Assembly (NCBI GenBank): GCA_964035545.1
Contig: CAXIUT010000143.1
Location: forward strand, 1 to 33,438
Length of the DNA stretch: 33,438 nt
Origin: Bugula neritina
Taxonomy: Eukaryota; Bryozoa; Gymnolaemata; Cheilostomatida; Bugulidae
Direction of reading: 5' to 3'
A program made the position numbers and the translations under genes. Under the pieces are notes generated by a model. It saw nothing but the letters and a program-made list of their open reading frames with translations. It searched no databases and was not told the origin of the DNA. Position 1 is the stretch's first letter. Every line of letters starts with the position of its first letter. This document shows, piece after piece, positions 1-9,546 of this stretch.

Positions 1-81
1 CCCAACCCCAACCCCAACCCCAACCCCAACCCCAACCCCAACCCCAACCCCAACCCCAACCCCAACCCCAACCCCAACCCC
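1..81. repeat. Telomere, CCCCAA repeats
   Basis: About 13.5 perfect CCCCAA units start at base 1, so the left edge is a real macronuclear chromosome end with the G-rich strand running outward to the left. C4A2 is the telomere type of oligohymenophorean ciliates. The mixed C4A2/C3A3 pattern known from Paramecium is not present. Confidence 0.97.
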
Positions 82-567
82 TTATTTATAGTTAATTTAT
101 TCTTATTAATACTTATTTATTTTATGATATTAGATATAATTTGTATTTATATTGTTGATTTCTTAATTTTGGTAGTTTGAAAAATCTGATGAGGTGTTAA
201 ATATAAAATATTCATCTTATTTCGATAGAAAATATCTTTTAAGCAGATTTTAAGTTTAAAATAATAATTAAATAGCTTAAGTTATGTTTTTTTGGCATTT
301 ATTTGATTATTTTTGATAAATAGAAATAATTTAAAAGTTATAAATTATGACTAAACCTCTTTTTTATACCTAATAATGATATTTGAAGGGCCTTGTTTTT
401 ACTTTATTTAGTTTATTTAATCTCTTATTTCTCAATAAAGGTTTCAATTAATGTTAAAATCAATAAAATTATTTATAATTACGACATTTTTCAATAGATT
501 TTGACAAAAGTGAATCCATAGAATAGATTTAGTTTGATAATTTTATTAATTATTAATTTTCAAAGAG
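82..567. other. Subtelomeric spacer, no gene seen
   Basis: Very AT-rich sequence between the telomere and the first start codon. No frame keeps protein-like composition under the TGA-only stop code, and no repeat or RNA gene was recognised. The last part presumably holds the promoter of the kinase gene. Confidence 0.6.
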
Positions 568-2344
568 ATGAATTTCAAACAATCTGTGAATATGGATTCA
601 TTAAAGATAGGTTAGAATTCTAAAATAATGAAAAAGTTAGACGCCGGTTGTAATCCTTTTCTTAGACAGAAATAATTTTGCTATCAGCCACCGTTATCAA
701 AATAAATCATGTATAAAAACATCAAGAAAGATCACTAATAGTAACAAGTAAAAATGTAATAAACATGGCCTCACCAAAATCCTACCTTCCCAATAGAATA
801 AAAAGAAAAATACCACTTTATAAAATAACAGGAATAACCTCTAGTCGATATGGAAACTAAGTTGTCCTTCATATAGATGAAGAAGATGACTACAGATTTA
901 TCACCATTAATCTTAAAATGAAATACATATAAATCATAATCAATGCAGTTGGAAAGGCCACCTACAAACCTCTTAACTTCTATGTCTATGATGACCTTTC
1001 ACTCTCTAGTCTGACCACCACTATCGTTGATGTCGGCAAAAATAGAAGAAAAACTCATGCCATCAGTCCCATCATCGTTGATGAACAATATCTAAAGGTA
1101 GTTCTATTTGATTATGCAGACAAATGTCCTATTGAAACCTTAATCTAAAATAGTTTTTAAAAATTAAAGCAGTGATAATGTTAAGAATTTTTAAGAGTTC
1201 AATATAATAAAAGTTCTAGGAAGAGGAGCTTTTGGTAAGGTAATGCTTTGCTAACATTAAAAGACTAAAAAGTTTTATGCAGTCAAATCAATGAGAAAAG
1301 AAGATTTAGTCGATCATGCTACCATGAGAAGAACCAAAACTTAAAGGTTTCTTCTATAAAAAGGTAAAAAGGATATAAATCAGTAAACCATCCTTTCCTT
1401 GTTAAAATGCAATATGCTTTTCAAACCCGTTAGAAAATATTTTTAGTCATGAACTTCTATAGAGGAGGATAAATGTTTTCTAGAATACAAAAATAAAAAT
1501 ATCTCAGCTAAAATAGAACCAAGTTCTATGCAGCTCAAATCTTCCTGGCCATTGAACATTTGCATTAATTGGGATTTGCTTATAGAGACCTAAAACCATA
1601 AAATATTCTATTTGATAGCAATGGATATTTGAAGTTATCTGACTACGGCTTAGCTGTTTAGTTGAAAAAAGGATAAAAAACTAATTCTTTTATTGGAACA
1701 GCAAGCTATCTCAGTATTTAGTCATTTATTCAGGTCCATAAGTCATTCTAAACGAAGGACACAGTTTCACTGTAGACTGGTGGACCTTAGGTGTACTGAT
1801 ATATGAAATGCTATTTGGAGTTCCTCCATTTTTTAGTAGATATCAGAGCTAAATGTTCCAAAAAATAGTAAATCGATAAATTTAATTTCCTAAATAGCCA
1901 AAAATAAGTCCAGAATGCTAGAATATAATAAAAAGACTTCTCAGCAAATATCCTCAAAAACGTTTAGGTTACAATAGTTCTTAATAAATTAAATAGCATA
2001 AGTGGTTTAGAGATATTGACTGGGAAGCATTGCTTGCAAAAAAAGTAAAAATATAAATAATTAAGATTCAGCCATAATTTGTTCCCCAAGCTGTATCTGA
2101 CAGTGATGTCAGTTATTTTATGGATTAGTTTACTAGCTAGAAGCCAGTTGATACTATTGTCAACTTAGATAGTAAGCTTATCAATAGAATGAATAAATAG
2201 TTCAAAGACTTTAATTTTTAAAGAGGATTTTCAGAAGAGTAAATATAAAAAAAAGAATAAAGACCCTTTTCTCTAACAGATATCGCACACGTCTAAAAAG
2301 TATAATCTAGCCACACATCTCCTAGCTTCATAAAAAAACTATGA
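568..2344 (+). CDS. AGC-family Ser/Thr protein kinase with N-terminal PH-like domain
   Basis: Spliced length is 564 residues using introns 650-669, 1098-1119, 1364-1383 and 1714-1733 (20, 22, 20, 20 nt). Residues about 30-150 resemble the PH-like (myosin-TH1-like) domain common in ciliate kinases, with the pattern KxNHxxKxxxRSLIVT and then GITSSRYG. The kinase domain follows: glycine loop GRGAFGKV near residue 203, AVK lysine near 225, GGEMF, YRDLKPEN near 320, DYG in place of DFG near 338, and SPE as the APE motif near 364. The AGC C-terminal tail ends in the hydrophobic motif FKDFNF near 518, where Asn takes the place of the usual phosphorylated Ser/Thr. The YRD form and the tail place it in the AGC group. 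Membrane recruitment through the PH-like part is inference; the substrate is unknown. TAA encodes the Glu of GGE, KPEN and SPE. Confidence 0.93.
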
Positions 2345-2388
2345 ATTATCCTTTTTAAACAATAATCATTAATAATTATCAACCATAA

Positions 2389-2957
2389 TCATTTTTATTC
2401 TATTTTTTTTTGAACAATTTTCATTTGCTCTCTTTGCACCTCTTCTTTTACTTCACTGTTGCCTTTTTAAGCAAAATTATGTAGATTCAGCCATTTTTGT
2501 TCCTACTCAGTCAACTTAGCCCCTGCCTCCTCGATCGCAACTATCATCTTCTTTTTGGTGCCTACGTATTCTCCTTAACTAATGCTTTTCATATTGTATC
2601 TATGATCGAGATCTTTAACCTTGTTTCTTGTTCCTCTGACTTGCTCTTCAAGTAGTTTTCCCACCACTTCTTCCTTGTTAAACTCAGATTTAAAAGCTTC
2701 AAATATTGATCTTTTTGTTTTTTATATCTAAGATTAAAAAACTGAGTTATTAGGGTCTTTCAGCATATTGTTAAGAGAACTTTGAAAAGTATTTAATTCT
2801 GAGATTGTTTCCTGTTTGAGCTAGCTGTACTCTTCTTCAGTTAAATCCTCCTTGTTTTATTCAAGCTCTTTCAACTGATCGAGCAATCTTGATACAGGAC
2901 TTGATACCTTTTGGTTTGTTGCTGCAAATTGTGAATCATTTGTTGACTATTACTCAT
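2389..2957 (-). CDS. LZIC: LZIC-like protein (leucine zipper, ICAT homologous)
   Basis: Spliced length is 182 residues with one 20-nt intron at 2888-2907, which is needed to join the start MSNSQQ to the coiled coil. An N-terminal leucine-zipper coiled coil (LLDQLKELE) is followed by a stretch matching LZIC: LTEEEYSELKQET, an AFK block, then KKKMIVAIEEAGAKLTEQE. In animals LZIC carries a CTNNBIP1/ICAT-like domain; its role in ciliates is unknown. Length is close to the roughly 190 residues of animal LZIC. TAA at 2857-2859 and a nearby TAG sit where animal LZIC has Glu. The gene is convergent with the upstream kinase gene (44 nt apart) and 71 nt downstream of the next minus-strand gene. Confidence 0.85.
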
Positions 2958-3028
2958 AAATGCTATCGATTATATTTAACTCAATTATGTAGTTAAAAAA
3001 TACAATATAACTTCAAATCAGATTCATA

Positions 3029-3496
3029 TCAATAAACTATCGTCCTTAGTTCTTTGTTTCTTTTGAATAGATCAAGTTTTCTTCCTTCTTTGTTATTTCC
3101 TCTACTAGTCAAAAACTTATCTCTTTTCCATGCTGTTGAGGTCTGTTGGAAAAGTGATACTGGGTCTTTTCTTTTTCTTTTAGTTGTTGTATTATTTCTT
3201 ATTTTAACTGTTAAATTTGTAGTTAATTCTTTATTGGGATGTCTTTCAGTAAGATTCTTTTTGCTATAAACTCCAGAAGCATTAGAATGTTTTTTTTATT
3301 TTAGTTTAGGTCTCAAACAAACTGCTTCTTCATCTTCAAGGTCTTGAGAAACATCTAACTTCAAATTCTTATCTTGGAAACGATCAAATTTAGGTTTGGA
3401 ATCAAAAACTTCTGATTTAGGATATTGTTTAGGTACTATCAACTAATCTTCTTCTTCTTATGAAGAACTGAAGTAGTTTTTCTTTTTACTTGACAT
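3029..3496 (-). CDS. Small basic protein of unknown function
   Basis: A single uninterrupted frame of 155 residues under the TGA-only stop code. The N-terminus is Ser/Lys/Glu-rich with an acidic SSSEEEEDE run. The C-terminal third is basic and has a compact block: DPVSLFQ, then AWKRDKFL, then GRKLDLFKR. The spacing of DPV, aromatic, Trp and Arg/Leu residues reminds me of the C-terminal box of the centriole protein HYLS1, but the match is too weak to name it. It lies upstream of the LZIC-like gene on the same strand and 151 nt from the divergent gene at 3648. Confidence 0.75.
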
Positions 3497-3647
3497 TTAA
3501 CTAACTTTATATTTAACAGAACATTTAAAATAATCAATATCTGTCATCTTTTCATTAACATTTATTTATTATCGCTAGTTTTAAAGAAATATGCTTTTAA
3601 TATTGTTGTCATTTAAATTTTCCTTCTTATAATATCAATTAACGTTT

Positions 3648-4135
3648 ATGTATAGGAAGTAGTAAGGTAGAAGTGATCGCTATGACTCAGCTCGCAATAA
3701 CAAATTCGTAGATCATGTTTCTAAATAAATGCCCATGCGTTCTTCTAAACAAAAAAACGTATCTTCCTTTTAACTCAGAGTCGTATCTTTTCTAATTCAA
3801 ATAAAACAGGTCCTAACCATCTAAATGCCTCAGATATCTACTCACAACCACAAATATTATCTCAGCCTCAAGTGCCTAAATCTAGAAGAGGAACCAGTAT
3901 CATGAGAAACAGTTCAAAGTCAAAATATACGGATAGTATGGGAAAATTCAGAAAAGATTTTATCAAGGATGGTTTTGCTAACTTTGACTATGAAGGCAAC
4001 TCAAAAAGAAATATTAAACAAGAGCCCTAAGCAAGCAATGCTATCAATTTTGATTAAGAGATAGGAGTTTAATAATTGCACTATAAAATGGTCAGATTAC
4101 ATCAAAATGTCAGAAAAATGCAATATGATACCTGA
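3648..4135 (+). CDS. Hypothetical protein
   Basis: Spliced length is 155 residues with a 20-nt intron at 3759-3778 that restores the frame between KQKN and SRIFS. The product is rich in Ser, Asn, Gln, Arg and Lys with no recognised domain. The middle carries SKSRRG/SIMRNSSK-type basic-serine motifs that could be phosphosites. The C-terminus turns helical (YKMVRLHENVRKM). The first in-frame TGA ends it just before a 22-nt minisatellite. A longer product joined to the next gene was considered, but no short GT-AG intron links them. Confidence 0.7.
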
Positions 4136-4179
4136 TAATCTTAAATAGCTATCCAAACCTATCAAATTAAATTAATAGA

Positions 4180-4308
4180 CAATATATATTTGATAAACAG
4201 CTAATATATATTTGATAAACAGCTAATATATATTTGATAAACAGCTAATATATATTTGATAAACAGCTAATATATATTTGATAAACAGCTAATATATATT
4301 TGATAAAA
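4180..4308. repeat. 22-nt minisatellite, about six copies
   Basis: Near-perfect tandem copies of a 22-nt AT-rich unit containing TATATATTTGATAAACAG, with slightly divergent first and last copies. The period is not a multiple of three and each copy carries TGA, so the array cannot be translated through. It fills the gap between the genes ending at 4135 and starting at 4346. No GT donor lies inside the unit, so it is not a chain of introns. Confidence 0.95.
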
Positions 4309-4345
4309 GTCAAAAAGGGTAAAAGTGTCAATACTTTCCAACCCC

Positions 4346-5449
4346 ATGATTTAGTCTAGAATTTTAATTAATACTTTGAATACTCTATTGTATAATCAAT
4401 CTGATGCACTTTCTAAACGTTTAGAGCCTGCAAGAGGCCATAGCTCACCACGAAAACTTTCAAAACTAAATCAAAATCACCAGAATAAACAAGTAACTCA
4501 CAAGACTCCAAACCTTCCAGAACGAACAAGTCACCATCACAGACTATTATCTTTCCAACTATGGCCTTTCTATCAATGTACTTCTCTAGCTATATAGATC
4601 AAAGTCCACCTTGAAAATAGAATTTACAGCTTTGAAGTCTTTCTTGATTTCTAATTTCCCTTCAATAGGCCTCAAATTTTCTATATTAGCGATAATAATT
4701 CCCATGCTTTTTGTCAAGATCTCTTAGACACCTTCCTTGAAAACAAAGTTTGGAGACCAGTGATGGTCCTAGTTGAAATAATTCAACAACTACCTCTTCT
4801 TTCTTAATACATAAGAAATGACAGTCCTAATTTGATAGCAACTTATCATATTGGAGAACCATATGAAGAAGAACTCCTTATTGCGCATAAAGTATCATTA
4901 TTTCGGGTTGAAGAATATCAATGGAAATACATGATCAAAAGCACATCCGAAAAAGTAATAGGACTAAATCCATAAACTTTACTTATTTTTACTTCTTAAA
5001 AAAACACTTTAAAACTTGAATCAGCTATCCCGATAAAGTAACTAAAAGAAGCAAATGCAAAAGTATAAAAAGAAAGATTCAGTTTAGATATTGTTAGTAA
5101 CTTTAGATAAGGTAAGAAAGTATATTACTTTGGAGGATTATAATCAGATCTTCAAAAGATATTATACTTTATGAATCCAATTCAAGTGATAGAAAATAAT
5201 CTCTACAAGTCAGCTGAAAGGAAATATAATGGAGATAATGTTAAAGAAGTAATTCAACAGTATTCTCAATTAATCTAGCATTATTCTTTAAAAGATGCTT
5301 AAAAGATGAAAAAATATGTCAAAATAGTTCAATCTCTTATCAAAAATAACTATCAGCACTAATAATCCAAGTAGAGGTTGTAAGAAGACCACAAGGATAA
5401 AATTCCAGTCTAAAAACTTCAATAAACTGATGAATATCAACAAAAATGA
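4346..5449 (+). CDS. Hypothetical protein with possible ubiquitin-conjugating (UBC/RWD-like) fold
   Basis: An intronless frame of 367 residues starting at the first ATG after a TGA at the edge of the minisatellite. Residues 1-80 are basic and low-complexity. Residues about 84-150 have the rhythm of an E2-like fold: a strand IYSFEVFLDF, a loop FPFNRPQIFY matching the E2 pattern of PF-x-x-P before a strand, a Cys-containing stretch, then a Trp-x-Pro and a closing helix. No HPN motif with an active-site cysteine is visible, so any E2 relative would be a UEV- or RWD-type non-catalytic form. The remainder (about 150-367) looks like a second folded domain followed by a charged tail. The family assignment is inference from the pattern only. 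Confidence 0.75.
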
Positions 5450-5500
5450 TAAAGCCTTTTATTCTCATCTTTATTGTAGAAATATCAACTATTCCATAAT

Positions 5501-6244
5501 TCATTTCATAAATGTTATACACTCCTGAAGTTTACTCTTATTGTTAAAAACCTTTTTACCTTTAGGATTGCAACAACTCATATTTTTTGTATACCTTCTT
5601 GTCATCCCCATCATCCTTCCCTTCCTATGATTCTCTACCTCTCTCTCAGAAATCCACCCCGTCTAGTTCTGCTCTTTCGCAAGAAAAGGATATATAAATG
5701 AGTCATCTGTACTCTTTTCTCTTTTCTTTTAAACATTTTTAATTAAACTTATTGGAGACACTATCTTTTTAAGCATCGGCAAACTGCTATTTCCAGGCTA
5801 GTTAATACTAGATGAAGAATTTTGATGGATAAAACTCGGTACTGGCAATTTTAAATTAACTCTCTTTGGAGATATCTGAGAAGGCTGAGCTGTCAACTTT
5901 TATTCATATCTTTTTAGTGTGTATACTGGTAGTTTATCATACTTTTAAAAGTTAGTTGCTTCTTATTAATTCAGAGGATCCAGCAAATAAGTATACCTGT
6001 ACGATTTCTCTTTTGACTTGTCTTTGAGATAGGAAAGCAGTCTTTTTTTGCCAGTTTTTTTTTCTTCTTCCATATCATTAGTCCACTAAGATATTCCTTC
6101 ATCTTTTGTTTTTCCTATATAAAAGCTTTTCTTAGTAGTGTTATGATACAGCCAACGGATGTGATTCAGTTCTTCCTGCTCCTCGACCTGACTTAATTAT
6201 TTATTAATTTATTACTCACAATATTTCATATTATTATTACTCAT
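5501..6244 (-). CDS. WW-domain protein
   Basis: An uninterrupted 247-residue frame. Residues about 29-54 form a candidate WW domain: W31, the Y33-H-N turn, Y42 and W54, with the spacing expected for binding proline-rich ligands. The rest is basic and rich in Ser, Lys and Pro, with several SP or TP-like sites and a Cys-Cys pair near the C-terminus. The N-terminal 28 residues are a short acidic helix. The start lies only 30 nt downstream of the end of the large EF-hand/WD40 gene on the same strand. The partner proteins are unknown. Confidence 0.75.
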
Positions 6245-6274
6245 ATAACATCATCTAGGACTCAAATTGCATCT

Positions 6275-9200
6275 TCACTTCTGACCAGATATTTTAGGCA
6301 ACTTTATGCTTCCCTTAGCTTTAACCTGTCGTTAAGCCAACTCAATCATCCTCAAAGCCTTAGAATCTTTCTCATTCAGGCTTTTTAAAGCTGCTCCCAA
6401 ACGATATAATGGACTAGTCAAACTCTTTTAAGAAGATCTTTCTATTGCATTTTTTTATTTGACTTTATTAATTGCATATTTAGAAGCGTAGAGGCTACTA
6501 GTTGAAGCATTATGAAATTTATGTTGAGAATTAGCCTTTATTATTTGGGATTGTTAGTCTTCTTCTTTGTTTCTCTACCATCTTTGCTGTAGCTAGACAG
6601 CTTTGTTCAAGTTGAAATCTCTGTTAGAATTATTTTTAACAAGCATCAACTTTTTTGGCTCCTTCTAAAAATTTTGAATACTATCAAGAAGAGCCATCGT
6701 CATTTCTATTGTCTTCCGACTTTCTTCTGCGATTTTTGGATGGAACTTCCAATCTGGGTTAGAAAAAATGTCAATTCTATCATGATAAGGTTCAACCAGA
6801 TTTAAATAAAAAGTTGGATCGAACAATCGTTTGATGTGTTCTTCTTTGGAGTTGGCATTAACAGGTACACTGGTATCTAGAGACTTGATATAGACTGAAT
6901 CATTGTCTTAGTCGAGAAAGAGGATGGGAGGGTTTTGACATTAATGTTGTTTTTAGTTCAATTCAGCTACTTGATTACCATTTTAGCAAGCAATTAGTAG
7001 TATTCTGTTAGCTCCAGAAAGAGCTATAATGACATCTTAACTTTCTATCAAATAAATATCTCTAATGCTCTATCCGAAGTTATTTTTCCAAATATGTCTA
7101 ATAATATGTGTATTTTAATGATCTTCAGCTCCCTATGTGATAATTTATTCATTAAGCCAAAAACAAAGAATTTATCCATTTTAGAATCCAATATAGCAAC
7201 GTTTATTTTTGTGACTCATAGCTACGCTATTTATTTTAACATTTTATTGTTAGCTAACTAAGTGACAAGAAGGTTTAAATTTTTTAACGTGAGGGGGAAG
7301 ATACAATCCAAAAACTTAGGCCTTTTTACTAAACGACAACAAAATCATTTCTTACTAGAAGGCAATAAACTTTTATATTTATCCAGCTTTAGTTTAGCAC
7401 TGACTAATCATTTTGTTTTTATCGATATCCATAAAAAATATTTATCCTGTATTTGTTCCAATGATAAGAGTATTTCTTTTATGTTGATAGTATAAACAGG
7501 TCATGTTAGCGTTTTGAGATAGTTTTCTTATAGATATATTTCTAAAATGAGTAAAATCTCCATTAGAATCTTTCTAGAAGATAGCCACATCGCCATCAGC
7601 TGAAGCACTAAATATCATCTTGCCCTATCTCAACTCCTAAACCAACACAAAGGTCACATTCAACTTATGCTTATACAACTTCTTCACCAAAACACCATTG
7701 TCCAACTTCCTTAAATACAAATTACCCTCCACATCTCCTAGTACTCCCAATCGACTTGTCACAAACATGTCAAAAGCACTGATCTCCCCAGGTATCTGAT
7801 TTCTCAAAGTATTAGCAATACTTCCTGTCAAAAGATCCCAAGCTACGATATGATTCTTAATAGGAGTAAACAAAACAAAAGAAGCAGGATGGTACTTCAG
7901 GCCCAAAGCACTAGAATCATTGACAACATTAGCATCTATGTGAATATATTAATATGCAATAACTCCAAAACCACCAAAAAAGTATCTCAAAGGACTAGCA
8001 TTGGACACCATACAGATAGGTTATATTTTTTGTTAGTGTTTATCAATTGAAAAAGAGCTAACTAGTGAAAACTTATTAATCTATCTAATTTTGATATTAG
8101 ATTCAACATCTAAGGCGATAAGCAAGTTAGTATCTGGAATGATATCTAGTTGTATAAAATTGACATTGCTTATTATTTTGTGAATCAAACTTTGAATATA
8201 AGGGTTCCATACACAGATAGAGTGGTCATAAGCCGAAGTAAACAATAAAATCAAACCTTCATGAAATGCCATACTAGATATTGAACGAGTATGCTCCTTG
8301 TATTTGAATTTTTTAGTTTGAGATATCGTATCCCAAAGAATCAGCTTGCCATCGTATCCTCCAGTAGCCAAAAATTGTAACTTAGGCATCATTATCATCG
8401 ACGATATCATCTAAGTATGGCCATCAGGATCATGCAACTATCTCTATGAGTCAGTTTTAACCATCCACTGATAAATCACAGGAGCTTTCCCGCAACAATA
8501 AAGTATTTAGTTGACGTTGTCCCAAGCCATAGTATGAATCTCATTAGGAAACTGATGATGCATCTTTTAGTCTTCATTTTCAGGCTGTCTAGCTAAAGAA
8601 GGTATATTCGATGATATGTCCCAACCTCGGATCATGAAATCTGTACTACTAGTAATCAACATATCATATTTGTTGTCATTGATATATATCATATCCAGTA
8701 TTAGGGGTTGGGGTTGGGGTTGGGGTTGGGGTTGGGGTTGGGGTTGGGGTTGGGGTTGGGTTGGGGTTGGGGCTATCGAAGTACTCACTGATAAAGATTG
8801 ATGGCTCAATATCAATGTCTTCATGCTCGCCTGAGAACCATCAGTATTATAAAAATTAATTTCATTTGACTCTTAAGTAAATAATGCTATTTTATTGCCT
8901 ACATTTACCATCTTCTGAACCTGGCTTCCATGCTTATTCATTGTTCCATTTAAAGTTAGTTGCTTCATAAGAGCAGTATTCCCAGGCTACTGATTACGCA
9001 AACTTTTAAGATTAAGTCCTTTCTCTATTAACATGCTATTAAACTGATTCCAAGTGATAAAGCCCTTGCCATTGGAGTCAGCTTCTTGAAACAACCTATT
9101 CAAACTATGATGAATCTTCTCGTTTCTATATTTGAGGTCTTTTTGCCAGGATTTAAGGTGTTTCAAGCCTTGAGCAATAAACTCTTTCTGGGAAAGTTGG

Positions 9201-9286
9201 TTATCATAACGCTAAAATGCATCTTTGAAGAATCCTAAGATATACTTATCTATGTTAATAGCTAGGTTTGTAGTTAGTTTATCCAT
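6275..9286 (-). CDS. EF-hand and WD40-repeat protein, WDR49/WDR64-like
   Basis: A single intronless frame of 1003 residues, unusual here because most long genes have 20-nt introns. The N-terminus has EF-hand-like segments; the clearest loop starts at D70 (DSNGKGFITW), but its twelfth position is Gln instead of Glu, so calcium binding may be weak. From about residue 200 to 700 there are many WD40 blades, with markers such as ATGGYDGKLILWD, SAYDHSICVWN and SASADGDVAIF. The C-terminal 250 residues are basic and probably disordered. EF-hand plus long WD40 arrays is the architecture of the WDR49/WDR64 group, which is largely restricted to ciliated organisms; a ciliary role is inference. Residues about 172-194 are Pro-Gln repeats encoded by a telomeric repeat tract. 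Confidence 0.92.
8704..8772. repeat. Interstitial telomeric tract inside a coding sequence
   Basis: 69 nt of TTGGGG on the + strand, so CCCCAA on the coding strand of the EF-hand/WD40 gene. Two hexamers encode 12 bases and therefore stay in frame, giving alternating Pro-Gln. One five-base unit (TTGGG) at about 8756-8760 shifts the internal register, so the first residues read Pro-Thr before the rest reads Pro-Gln. Both flanks are in the correct frame for the WD40 protein. Confidence 0.97.
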
Positions 9287-9419
9287 TTAGTGATTGATTT
9301 TACTAAAAGAAGAGCGAGGAGAGTAGATAGGAGTATAACAAGCCTATTTGGGAAGATCTATGTAGTTCATCAAAGTTATATTATTCCAAATATGCTATCT
9401 AAGTTATATTATTCCAGAT

Positions 9420-9482
9420 GGGGTTGGGGTTGGGGTTGGGGTTGGGGTTGGGGTTGGGGTTGGGGTTGGGGTTGGGGTTGGG
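9420..9482. repeat. Interstitial telomeric tract in a divergent promoter
   Basis: About 10.5 perfect TTGGGG units on the + strand, between the start codons at 9286 (minus gene) and 9547 (plus gene). It begins 133 nt upstream of the EF-hand/WD40 start and ends 64 nt before the PIP-kinase start. Immediately to its left the 16-mer AAGTTATATTATTCCA occurs twice. It can be read as Gly-Trp repeats on the + strand, but that frame shows no gene. Confidence 0.97.
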
Positions 9483-9546
9483 AATAAAGGGTTATTTTGT
9501 ATGAATAGACTCTTTTGTAGTTTCTAAGTTATAATCGTTCAGAATT

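Noticed and set aside
2389-3496. One long minus-strand gene joining the LZIC-like and the small basic protein
   Set aside because: Joining needs a 58-85 nt intron or two unusual ones, whereas a 20-nt intron (2888-2907) gives a complete LZIC start of its own and the upstream frame ends cleanly at TGA.
4136-4345. 22-nt repeats as coding sequence or stacked introns joining the genes on either side
   Set aside because: Each copy has TGA in some frame, the period is not a multiple of three and the unit lacks a GT donor.
8616-8801. Plus-strand frame with Gly-Trp repeats
   Set aside because: It is the reverse of the Pro-Gln tract in the EF-hand/WD40 gene, whose conserved blades continue on both sides on the minus strand.
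8567-8824. Short minus-strand frames at 7637, 8081 and 8567 as separate WD40 genes
   Set aside because: They are fragments of one frame split by TAA/TAG under the standard code; read with TAA/TAG as sense they join without interruption from 9286 to 6275.
9290-9487. Plus-strand frame ending in Gly-Trp repeats
   Set aside because: It lies in the divergent promoter, is driven only by the telomeric tract and has no protein-like sequence before it.
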